Shown: one piece after another, positions 47,347 to 59,190 of the stretch | Numbering within the stretch: position 1 is the first letter of the stretch | How the letters are laid out: each line of letters opens with the position of its first letter | Source of the DNA: Macropodus opercularis | Taxonomy: Eukaryota > Chordata > Actinopteri > Anabantiformes > Osphronemidae | Length of the DNA: 64,000 nt | Direction: 5' to 3' | Assembly (NCBI GenBank): GCA_030770545.1 | Contig: CM061107.1 | Location: 2,444,001 to 2,508,000, forward strand | Program-made: the position numbers and the translations under genes | The notes under the pieces: model-generated | Database searches by the model: none | What the model was told of the DNA's origin: nothing | Seen by the model: only the letters and a program-made list of their open reading frames with translations

Positions 47347-50300
47347 ATGGCGACCCTGCTCCCTCCCCCAGGCACGCATGCGTTCCGCCCCTTCACCCAG
47401 GAGTCACTGGCGCAGATTGAGAGGCTCACAGAGGAAAGAAAGAGGGCAGGAGAAGTAGAGGGTCATGAGGAGGAAGAGCCACCAGCCCCAAACGCTGATC
47501 TGGAGGCTGGTAAGAGCCTGCCCATGATCTACGGAGACCCTCCACCAGAGCTGCTCAACACTCCTCTTGAGGACCTGGACCCCTTCTACAAAGCACAGAA
47601 AGTTAGTCTGAGCACATCTGGCCTCATGTGGCAATGGATAACGACATACTGTTTTCCAGAGCTTGTCCTTACACAGTCTTAAAATACGACAGAGTGCACT
47701 CAACATAAATCTGTACATGTACAATCCTTTAAGAAGTGTAGTACACGATTCCAACAGTTCTCTATACTGAAATGCTACTTGGACTCTACAGTACTGCAAC
47801 TTGCATCCATATACATGTGTTTTTCAGACCTTCATCGTGATCAGCAAAGGAAACACGATCTTTAGGTTCAACGCTGAACCGGCCTGTTACATTCTGAGCC
47901 CCTTTCATTTGGTTAGAAGAGGAGCTATCAAAATTCTCATACATTCATATCCTTTGAATGTGAGCTGCCGGCGCCTTTGACTGGTTTTGTGTACTTGCAA
48001 ATGACCCTGCTTGCTTCCTTAATTCTGATTTAAATTATTTAGCATGTTCATCATGATAACGATTCTATCAAATTGTGTGTTCATGACAATGAGCAACCCT
48101 CCAGCTTGGAGTAAAACTGTTGAGTAAGTACATCACTGTTGCAGTTTTGGTCATTTCATCCATTAGTTCTTTATATTTTTACATTCATTAAGTTATGTTT
48201 CGCTAAATTGCTGTCTAGGTATGTTTTTACTGGTATTTATACCTTTGAGGCAACAGTGAAAGTGTTGTCCAGGGGATTCTGTGTCGGATCTTTTACATTC
48301 CTTCGAGACCCATGGAACTGGCTGGATTTCATGGTGATCAGCATGGCGTAAGTTTCTTTCACTGTACCTACAGTTACTGTGTAGATGCTATTTAATGGGG
48401 GTGTTCCTTCCTGAGTTAATAAGCAATAAGCATAAGCAATAGTTACAGATCTTTACGTATTGACACATCAATATCACACTTCAAACACATTAGGTACAGC
48501 TGTTTACTTTAGCTAATTGAAATAGAGAAATGAATAAATAGTATTTAGATCCTTTATTTCATTATTATTCCATGTGTATCCACAGATACGTCACAGAGTT
48601 TGTTGATCTTGGAAACGTGTCAGCCCTCAGGACCTTTCGTGTTCTTCGAGCCCTTAAAACAATTACTGTGATTCCTGGTAACTGATGTTTTTAATATTAT
48701 AATACAATTATATGTTGGATTAAAACCTGATTTTAGTTGTGAATGTATTAAGGTTTACTAGTGAATACTAGTGAAAGATGTTTTTCAGTGATTTATAGGA
48801 TTATACTGCACAGAAATGAATTTGTTTCTGCTTCTGTTCTTTTTGTCTTGTCAGGTTTGAAAACCATCGTTGGGGCTTTGATCCAGTCAGTGAAGAAAAT
48901 GGTGGACGTCATGATTCTGACTGTCTTTGCTCTGGCTGTTTTTGCCCTTGTTGGCCTTCAGCTTTTTATGGGAAATCTACGTCACAAATGTGTGCGATGG
49001 CCCATCGATATAAATGAAACCGCTTTTGAATTTTTTAACACCACAGCAGAGTTTAATGGCACCGTGCTGCTCAACAACACGAGTGTAAATGACACAGGGT
49101 TTTATAACAGTACCTTCAGTTTCCAGGAATATATTGAAAACACAGGTATGTGGATAATGTATTATGTCAGCTATGTTAAGCTAATATTTTTATAGTGAAA
49201 TAGATTTCTCCCTTTCTCTTCTGGTCTGGATATAGAGAATTACTATTACTTAGAAGGGAGCCTAGACGCTCTTCTTTGTGGAAACAGCTCTGATGCTGGG
49301 TATGTATTATCCACAGTGACCCGATGATTTTATCTTGTAAATTTAAAAAATCAAAATTTTAATGAAAAAGATTTTAAAGGTTGTGAGTTGGAGAAGTCTA
49401 ATTCTTGTCCTTTGTTGACAGGAAGTGCCCGGAAGGATTCACGTGCATGAAGACCGGGAGGAACCCCAACTTTGGCTACACCAGCTTTGACTCTTTTGGC
49501 TGGGCCTTTCTGGCCCTCTTCCGACTCATGACCCAAGACTACTGGGAAAACCTTTTCCAGCTGGTTGGCACTTCTTTCATTCCTTCAGTGCATTTCCTGC
49601 CTCTAATTCGAAGCAGTTTCATAAACTATTTTTCCTTAGTTCTCGTAGCTTCTCTTTTGCTCTGAACACAGACCCTGCGAGCGGCTGGAAAAACATACAT
49701 GCTGTTCTTTGTGGTGATTATCTTTCTGGGCTCCTTCTACCTCATCAACCTCATCCTGGCTGTGGTAGCTATGGCTTATGATGAGCAGAATCAGGCAACG
49801 CAGCAAGAGGCAATTGATAAAGAAGAGGAGTTCCAGCGGCTGCTAGAGCAACTCAGAACTCAAGAACAGGTATCCGTCATGAGTTATACAGGAAAACAAC
49901 GCTAGCTAAGCACAGACCTGATTCACAAGACTATCATAACTGCCATTGACCTTACTGAGCAGATAAGTTACTGCCCATGTGACCTACCAGTATTTGGACA
50001 ATTCAAATGAATAAAAGGTAGAACAATACTGTTTGCAGTAAAACTGAATATTTAACCTTTACCTGACAGGCTCAGATTCTTGGAAGTCAAGCAACTTTAA
50101 CCAGTAAGAAGTCACTCAGTCATCAGACAGCATCTGATTTGGCAGATGATGATGAAAATGATGAAGCCATCAAGGACTGTAATGGGAGAGTTGTTCCCCG
50201 TCTCATCATCAGAGCGCCAACCATGGTGGAGGTAAGTACTTCCTGATTAGACAGCAATCTGAAAAGATGTATAACGCACAGATATAGATGTTGTGAGTTT

Positions 50301-53300
50301 TGCCATAATGGACGTTTATGGATGTATTTTGAAGCCTCGTGCAGATCATGAACTCAGGGAGAAGTCATTAGGCTCTGTGCACAGCATGCTTCATGTGGAG
50401 GAGCCAGGCCTGACACAGAGATCTGCCAGTATTGCTACTGTGCTGACTGCAGCTGCTATGGAAGGTACAACATAGAATATTTGCCCTCGTTGATCTGCAC
50501 TATAAGCATTAAGGAGACTGTTGAGGATAGCATGTACTCTACGTGATGATGAAACCGACAGTCGACTACCCGAGTGTTGTGTCTGCCTGCGTCTAGAGTT
50601 GGAGGAGGCTCAGAGGCCATGCCCACCTGGCTGGTACAAGTTTGCCGACCTCCTCCTGAAGTGGGACTGCTGCGCGCCCTGGGTGGACTTTAAAAAGTGG
50701 GTGCACTTTGTGGTGATGGACCCCTTTGTCGACCTGGCTATCACCATCTGCATTGTGCTCAACACCCTCTTCATGGCCATGGAGCACTACCCCATGACCC
50801 CGGAGTTCGACTACATGCTCTCAGTGGGGAATCTGGTGAATACAAATCATGCTCATTTTACATTCTGACATCTCAGGCTTAATTCAGTACATTGTGAAAA
50901 TGAATATTTTACCTGTCTAGGTTTTCACTGGCATCTTCACAGCAGAAATGGTCTTCAAGCTCATCGCCATGGATCCCTACTATTACTTTCAAGTTGGCTG
51001 GAACATTTTCGACAGTATCATTGTGACTCTGAGTCTGGTGGAGTTGGGTTTGGCAAATGTTCAGGGCCTGTCTGTTCTCAGGTCCTTCCGTCTGGTGAGA
51101 AATGATTTGTGTCTATTCATTTAGCAGAGTCATATTAAACATTACGTCCCACACTTATCATTGTCTGTGTTTATGTTGGAAATAGCTGCGTGTCTTCAAA
51201 CTGGCCAAGTCCTGGCCCACTCTCAACATGTTGATCAAAATCATCGGAAACTCAGTAGGAGCTTTAGGAAACTTGACTTTGGTGCTGGCCATCATCGTCT
51301 TCATCTTTGCTGTGGTGGGCATGCAGCTCTTCGGCAAGAGCTACAAGGACTGCGTGTGCAAAATCTCCTTGGACTGTGAACTTCCCCGCTGGCACATGAA
51401 CGACTTCTTCCACTCGTTCCTCATCGTGTTCCGCATCCTGTGCGGAGAGTGGATCGAGACCATGTGGGACTGCATGGAGGTGGCAGGAGCCGGGATGTGT
51501 TTAGTCGTCTTCATGATGGTCATGGTCATTGGAAATCTAGTGGTGAGTGCAAAATGGAATCATTCTTAAATGTGGTGACAGAGGTTGCAACGGGGTAATT
51601 GTGTTTAAACATACTCACCATGCAGAACATCATAAATGGACGGTTATTTCTGCGCTCAGTGAACTCTGAATGACCGTCACTAGTGAGAAGCTGTAAAGCT
51701 GACAAAGTGTTTTGCAAAATTGTTCTGAATCTCACAGTTATCCTGTTCTAATGCCATGAGAGTTTGAGGGCTGCTTGTGTCAGAGGTTTATTGTTAACCC
51801 CTCAGCTGAAGGCTGCAGTAGACAGACGCAGCTCGGAAAATCCTTTCAACCAAGCGGCAGTATGACTAATACCTGCACAAACAAGGGGGATTATAACCTA
51901 CACTTTGATGCCTTTGTTGAGGCATTTCAGTGTGAATTCAAATTAGTTTGAGCTGAACACGGGACTAGCTTTTATCTCACCTTTAATCTTGATTCAACAG
52001 AACCAGAAGTCCAAAAATCACTCCTAGTTTAGCATATAGAGCCAAAACAAGTTCCCCATCAGGTTATTCATAGAAATTAAAAGGAAATGACTTGTCAAGT
52101 GCTGATAAAAGTATCAGGCTCCCGCTGTGCCAGAATTATCACAGCTTTTTTCGTTGTCACGCTCTTCCTGCAGCCTTCCAACAACACTCCATACTCTCAC
52201 CTCGCATTGAGATACACACTGACATTTCTACACCTACGCTCGTCACACGAGGGGGAATTCCATTTAAATCAGATCACTCAAGTCACCAAATAGTAGTTTT
52301 GACCTTGAGTATGTGCTAAGATCCGGCTCAAGTACGCTTGCTTCCACTGTGGGAACGAACATGGACAGCTGACCGAGCAGAGCTCAAGTGGCAGGAAGCC
52401 TGGGTGTTAAAGGAAAATCATTTAGTAGCTGATTGACCTGTAAGTGACGAAAAGCTAGCCTGGCCCACTCTACCATAACTACAAGGCTCCCCAAAAACAC
52501 TGTGCAAGAATTAGTCCCTCAAACAAGGGCAAACATAAAGCCACATGAAATCAGTGCTTTTCACTTTACGCAGCTCCAACATTGGACAGTGACAACCTGC
52601 CAGTGTAACCATGATCTCCTGCTAAACCTGGGAAATAGACCAGCAGGTTTAAGAAACTAAAGATAGCCACCTCTGCAACAGGAGGCAGATGCTTGAATAT
52701 TTATTGATGTACCATGAGACAAACAATTTGATATATGATGTGCATTTGAGCTCACGCAGACTTTTGCAGTGAGCAGAGTCTGCACACTCTCACCTCTTGA
52801 CTCAGTGATCAACAGCTACCGTAGCTTGGACAAACGGATTATAGAGTCATTAATTGTTGTTGCTTTTAGGTTATACGTCCTTTTTAAAAAAATTCTGTTC
52901 TTATCTCAGGTGTTGAACCTCTTCTTGGCCTTGCTGCTCAACTCTTTCAGTGGAGACAACCTCTCAGCAGGAGATGATGATGGAGAGATGAACAACCTCC
53001 AGATTGCCATTGGCAGAATCACTCGGGGAATCAACTGGTTCAAAGCGGTGGCCATTCAGAAGGCCACACATATTCCTGGCAGAAAGGAGTCTGCAGAAGG
53101 TCCGACGGATGACACAGAGCCTAAAATGGAAGGAATAGAAATGAACCACTTGGATTCCTGTGAGAATTACAAAACAACAGCTGGAATATCCAATTGTTTG
53201 GTTGAAGGCCGACCTTCTGGGTTTATAGTGGATGGGGAGCAAAGTCTTACTGTGCCGATCGCCCAGGGAGAGTCAGACTTTGAAAACCTGGGCGAGGATG

Positions 53301-56300
53301 ATGAGGATGATGAGAACGTGGCTCACGATGCCTACGATGCAGAGGTTTTAGATGAGAAAAACAGTCAATGTAACATGGTAAGTATACTAAACACCTACTG
53401 TGAGGAATGTTAAAGAGTTAGTGTATGAAAAGTTGAGATGAAAAACGATGTAATTATGTGTATTTTGCAAGGAACAGCTTATTGATGATTTGAACAATGG
53501 AGAATTCTCAGTGTGCAGCACAGTGGACTATCACCCACCTGAGCCTGAACCAGAAGTGGAAGAGGAGGAGCCAGAGCCAGTGGAGCCAGAGGCCTGCTTC
53601 ACTGACAGTACGACCAGCCTGTAAAACAGCACACGTCTGTTCAGCTACACAGTAATTGCTCATAAGTCATCCTAAACCTTTCCTCTTCTCAGACTGTGTG
53701 AGGCGCTGGCCACGTCTGACTGTAGACATCACCCAAAGTAGAGGCAAGAAATGGTGGAACCTTCGGCGAACTTGTTTCACGATTGTGGAGCACGACTGGT
53801 TTGAAACCTTTATAATCTTCATGATTCTCCTCAGCAGCGGAGCTCTGGTGGGTGTCGCCTGCAGCCGACCACATGATAATGATGTAATGCTGACCCGTTG
53901 CTGATGGTCATCATGTTTTGGCAGGCCTTTGAAGACATACACATAGAGAGACGCCGAAATATTAAAATTATCCTGGAGTTTGCTGACAAGATTTTCACCT
54001 ACATATTTGTCGTGGAGATGCTGCTTAAATGGGTCGCATATGGCTTCAAGACCTACTTCACAAATGCTTGGTGCTGGTTGGACTTTTTCATTGTGGATGT
54101 AAGTTTAGATGTTTTCATTCAATGCTAGTATTTATCTTACACATTCGCCAACATCTATGGTAACACTTGAATAGCATATGTTTTGGTTCTGCCACAGATT
54201 TCGCTGATTAGTTTAGTTGCCAACTGGATGGGATACTCTGACCTCGGGCCAATCAAATCCCTTAGGACCCTCAGAGCTCTGAGGCCTCTTCGAGCATTGT
54301 CAAGATTTGAAGGGATGAGGGTAAGTTTTTTGGGAATGAGACTTTTTAGCCAGTGAGCAAGGCTTACACTGATCCAGCAAGTGATTGTTTAATGGATTGC
54401 CATGCTAATTTGACAAGCCCTCCCCTATTGTCTGTTAAACGCATGCTTACATCATGGCTGCTTTAACAGAGCTCACTGAGGTAAGAGCACCAGCAATGAC
54501 TTATTATTTTTGCTTGACGTTTGTTAATGACTCCTTCGTGACTCAAACCCGTCTCTGTTGAGCAGGTGGTGGTTAATGCTCTTGTTGGGGCGATTCCTTC
54601 CATCTTCAATGTGCTGCTGGTGTGTTTGATCTTCTGGCTCATCTTCAGCATCATGGGAGTCAACCTGTTCGCTGGCAAGTTCTACCGCTGCATCAACACC
54701 ACCACAGAGGAACGCTTCCTCATGCCAGAAGTCAACAACAGGTCCGAGTGCATGGCCGTCAAAGAAGCTACGCAGGATGCCCGCTGGGTCAACGTCAAAG
54801 TGAACTACGACAACGTGGGACAAGGCTACCTGTCTCTGCTTCAAGTGGTGAGACGTACTGGGAAAGAAAAGTTGTTGTGCACGATAAAACACCAACTGAG
54901 ACGATGTACTTTGTGTCTGCAGGCAACTTTTAAAGGTTGGATGGACATTATGTACGCTGCCGTTGACTCGAGAGAGGTAGTCCTTCACAAACGGTTCAGT
55001 TCATTTTAGTCTCACAACACAATCGGCTGGATAAAGTCACTGCCTGCTAGTTCAACTTATGCCGTTAGCGAAACACAAAGCAACACAGACCGTGTTTTAC
55101 GGTTTAACGTTAATCATCTATATCACATTCATTTTTTTTTATATCTAATGATTTTATGTCCTTTTCATTTAGATTGGGGAGCAACCTTCTTATGAGATCA
55201 ACCTTTACATGTACATATACTTTGTCATCTTCATCATCTTTGGCTCCTTTTTCACACTCAACCTTTTCATTGGTGTCATTATTGACAATTTCAACCAGCA
55301 AAAGAAAAAGATAAGTATCATCAAGGAAATGTTGGAAATATTAAAAGGCTTTTATATATATATAATATTCATTTTGAATTGCACTAAATGCGTTATTTAA
55401 ATACCCATAATGATTATTAGCTTATGTTGTGTTTGCACTTTGGAGATAAAGACCTGTTTATGACTGACGAGCAAAAGAAATACTATGAAGCTATGAAGAA
55501 ACTTGGTTCCAAGAAACCACAGAAACCAATTCCACGTCCAACAGTATGTCTTTTATTATTGTGTGCATTATATATTGTGTGAGAATGTAAAAGACTCAGA
55601 CTTAGTTATCATGGATATAATGTAATGCATGTGTGTACAGAGCAAGCAGACCAAATCAGCTTGGTATGTGTGGCATGGTGATGCCATCAGTGACCCTTGC
55701 GTTGACCTTTTCTGCACACTGCTGGTGTGAACAGGCCAAATGACCCCGCTGGGTTTGTGTTTCTCTTCCCGGTCTTCCTTTGACCTGCAGAACCTAATCC
55801 AGGGAATGGTGTTTGACTTCATCAGTCAGCAGTTCTTTGACATCTTCATCATGGTGCTTATCTGCCTGAACATGGTGACGATGATGGTAGAGACAGACAA
55901 CCAGAGTGCAGAAAAGGAGGATTTCCTCTTTAAAGTGAACGTAGCTTTCATTGTGGTCTTCACTGGGGAGTGCGTGTTGAAGCTCTTCGCCTTGCGACAA
56001 TACTTCTTCACCAACGGATGGAACGTTTTTGATTTTGTTGTCGTTATCTTGTCCATCGCAGGTGGGTTACGAACTGATCAAACTGCTATTCAAGTGTCTA
56101 GACACAGCAGATATTAATAGGCTGTCTCTGATTGTACTGCATCCCTTTTTATTTCAGGTACAATGCTCTCAGACCTAATCGAGAAGTACTTTGTGTCACC
56201 AACTCTCTTCAGAGTGATCAGACTGGCCAGAATAGGTCGAATTCTGCGTCTTATAAAAGGAGCCAAAGGCATTCGAACACTTCTCTTTGCTCTGATGATG

Positions 56301-57455
56301 TCACTTCCTGCCCTTTTTAACATTGGGCTCCTGCTCTTCCTCATTATGTTTATCTTCTCCATATTTGCCATGTCAAACTTCGCCTATGTCAAAAAGGAGG
56401 CTGGAATCGATGACATTTTTAACTTCGAAACCTTCGGCGGCAGCATCATCTGCTTGTTTCAGATCACAACATCAGCTGGCTGGGATGGACTTCTGCTCCC
56501 AATGCTAAACCGGGAACCTCCAGACTGCGATCCAAACTTTGAGCACCCGGGCACAGACGTCAGGGGTAATTGTGGCAACCCAGGTATGGGCATGATGTTC
56601 TTCTGCAGCTACATCATCATCTCGTTCTTAGTGGTGGTCAACATGTACATTGCCATCATCTTAGAGAACTTCAACGTGGCACAAGAGGAGAGTGGTGATG
56701 CGCTCTGTGAGGAAGACTTTGAGATGTTCAACGAGACTTGGGAGAAGTTTGACGTGGATGGAACTCAGTTCATTGAGTACGGACAGCTCTCAGATTTTTG
56801 TGATGCTCTGCAGGAGCCGCTCAGGGTTGCAAAGCCTAACCGGCTTCGCCTGATTGAAATGGATCTGCCTCTGGTTATCGGGGACAGAATCCATTGTCTG
56901 GATGTGTTGTTGGCCGTCACACAAATGGTCCTGGGTGATACAGTGGAGATGGCAGCAATGCGGGAGAGCATAGAAGCCAAGTTTATCTTGAACAACCCCA
57001 CCTCAGACTCCTTTGCACCCATTACTACAACAGTGCGCCACCGAGAAGAGGAGTGGGCTGCTGTAGTCATTCAGAGAGCTTACCGCAAGCATCTACTCAA
57101 AAGCTGCATACACCATGCTGCGTTGATGCGCCGCACTAAGAGGATAGGTAGAAAGGACGAAGGTGAAGGTCCAAGAGAAAATGAAGGGATGCTTGGCCGA
57201 AAGCTGGGAGTGCTCTACGGGAGCAACCAGGACTTGGCAGAAGAGATGGAGCAGGCTGCTTTAGAAACTTTAGTAAGACAGCAGCTGCTTAATCCAGAAG
57301 CAGTGACCCACCACACACGAGCACCGTGTGGTCCAGAAGCACCTGAGCCAAATATCATAGTTGTACCTGTGGAAATTACTAATGAAGTTTTATTACACTC
57401 TGCCCCCAGCCATTTTTTCACCCTGCAGGCAAACTTAAAAGAGTCGATTGTATAA
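47347..57455 (+). CDS. scn4a: Voltage-gated sodium channel alpha subunit, Nav1.4 type
   Basis: Four-domain channel carrying the muscle action potential. Exons: 47347-47601, 47828-47946, 48034-48123, 48219-48347, 48586-48677, 48855-49145, 49236-49299, 49422-49563, 49672-49869, 50070-50231, 50335-50464, 50597-50835, 50921-51094, 51186-51542, 52910-53377, 53472-53607, 53693-53847, 53925-54098, 54198-54320, 54566-54847, 54923-54976, 55173-55310, 55439-55543, 55791-56061 and 56158-57455; 1881 aa. The selectivity ring is D386/E783/K1264/A1556. S4 arginine repeats are seen in all domains (e.g. [16 protein letters not shown]). The inactivation gate is LFM (1330-1332), not IFM. The C-terminus has an IQ motif ([12 protein letters not shown]) and ends KESIV. 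Short linkers, [11 protein letters not shown], and cd79b downstream support Nav1.4. The teleost paralogue is undecided. Exon 11's acceptor is the weakest call. Confidence 0.95.
47947..48033 (+). other. U12-type AT-starting intron 2 of scn4a
   Basis: An 87-nt minor-spliceosome intron. The donor ATATCCTTT (47947-47955) and branch site TTCCTTAAT (48015-48023) match U12 consensus fully. Restoring the family sequence HSLFSMFIM (TC + A, TTA, TTT, AGC) puts the 3' splice site after 48033, 10-12 nt past the branch A, where the terminal dinucleotide is AA, not the AC usual for this intron. An in-frame AG at 48041-48042 would delete three residues. Confidence 0.85.
51543..52909 (+). other. scn4a intron 14
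   Basis: The largest scn4a intron (1367 nt), between DII S6 (MVMVIGNLV) and its continuation ([14 protein letters not shown]). No repeat or second gene recognised inside. Confidence 0.75.
55311..55438 (+). other. AT-AC intron of scn4a with U2-type donor (intron 22 here; human SCN4A intron 21)
   Basis: A 128-nt intron beginning ATAAGT and ending GCAC. It joins QQKKK (exon 22) to FGDKDLFM (exon 23) in frame. The donor is a U2-type GTAAGT with G1 changed to A, and no U12 donor is present. It corresponds to the divergent AT-AC II intron described in human SCN4A. A conventional solution (GT at 55315, AG at 55420) enters a stop codon within ten codons. Confidence 0.9.
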
Positions 57456-59190
57456 CAAACAGCAAAAGAGACTTGAGAGTGTCTTCCTCCTCTTCTTCTT
57501 TCTCCAAAGAAGTAAGCAGTTAGTTAAAACTAATCATTAAGCCCAACTAACAATATCTGTTTTTATGTGATATTTAAGTGTCCTACTTGGTTAAAGAACT
57601 AGAAACTGGAGTACACAGACCTCACAGTGTCTTCCAATTTCAAGGCACAGTTGCATATTTTTTCAACTGGCTGTTTTAAAACTACAAACAATAAATTGCC
57701 AGCCAGGCAATAAAATTTCTACTTCCCTGTGTTTGTTGTTCTAAGATAAAACATCTTTGTGGACCAAAATCTGTGTTGTGACAAATTTCTAGTGAAGATA
57801 ACAAACATGAGCAAAACAAACAAACATAACATAACATGTGTTTTGCAGTGATTGTCTAAAACACAGATTGTAGCCAGTGGAATTTCAGATATGGCAGCGA
57901 TATTAATAAGGAAAAATAACGTTCTTATTGCATGGAACCCCAAATCATGTACACCAGTTTCCAACCAAAGGACATCTTGAAAATCCTGAAAACCAGGTCC
58001 TTTTTTTAGTTTTTGCTGTGTCAGTTGGTACATGCAGTTACACCACAGGACAATATTTGAAAATGCAATAGCAGTAGGACACACATGACTCAGTTCCACT
58101 GTGACAGCTTCAAAGACATTGTACTGCTGCTTAGCGATTCATTCAGTTAGACCTCTAAATAATTTTGTATTGTGAAATACATTTTGTACATATGTTAATT
58201 TATAACTGGAAATTGTCTCCTTTAGTCAAACCCTGACCCCTGTTAGTCATTATTAGTTAACAGCAGCCTGGGCCCCACTAATGAAGTTCTCTCCCTGACT
58301 GGCCCAGTTTAAATTGCACTATTTATATCCCTGCCTGGTTTAGTTAGAGCATTAAAATGTACGACTACAAGTTTCCTGTCATCACAGATTTCTGCATGTT
58401 TTATATATATGCTTTGTCTGTCTTTGACCTCGGAGCTTAGCAATGTGTCAGGTTTTTACATCATCTGTGACTCTAAAATTAAGGTGTGAGGTTTACATTA
58501 ACTTGGTTGCGTAGAATTGCTAATCTTCCCTGTCCTTTGGGTTTGGCTGTAAAATGTCAATATGTTTTGCCTCAGGTTGGATTAAGTGAAGACATTATGT
58601 GTTCACTTGATTTTAAACTAAAACAGAATATGAATTAACCTTATTTCTATTTTAGTAGTGTTCTAATTATCTCAAGTCTGTCCTCATATAGAAACGCTGG
58701 TTCACCTGCTGTCTTGCAAGTCTTAACTGAAATTAAAATGTCTTACCTTAAACATACAAACATGAATATAAGCACTTTTAGTTATTTTCAAGAGACAATA
58801 GAAGGTTTTCTCCTCTCGTTTTTGTGTGTTCAGCACTGTTTTAATTAACACCGACTTAGGAGGAAAAACAAAAATCATTGTTTTCTCTATGATGTGCCTC
58901 TTTATGTTTGTTTGTGATGTGACCTGTAGGAGACTGGCTTCAGATCTGATTTTCACGCTGCTGCACTGAGCTACAGTCTTCTCCGACATATTCACAAGAC
59001 AGTGTCCTTCTCTTGTTTACATTTCTAATGTAGGGAGGGACATACAGGAAGTTATACTGACACATCTACCCTCAGTATTGCTTGTACAGTATATATATAT
59101 ATATATATATTTTCTGTTTTGATTCTGTGTCATGTATTTTTATCATTTTGTTATTGTAAAATTGTAACTATATTGTTAGAATAAAGTACT
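57456..59190 (+). other. scn4a 3' UTR
   Basis: AT-rich noncoding stretch after the scn4a stop. AATAAA hexamers occur near 57690-57715, and the strongest distal one is at 59180-59185. A (TA)n run lies at about 59090-59110. The extent is inferred from the distal signal. Confidence 0.55.

Noticed and set aside
49564..49665. Sodium channel reading continuing past FQL as VGTSFIPSV
   Set aside because: This is intron read-through; the conserved [10 protein letters not shown] follows the acceptor at 49671.
55315..55420. Conventional GT-AG intron between the QQKKK and FGDKD exons
   Set aside because: Splicing there runs into TAA within ten codons, whereas AT-AC gives the conserved protein.
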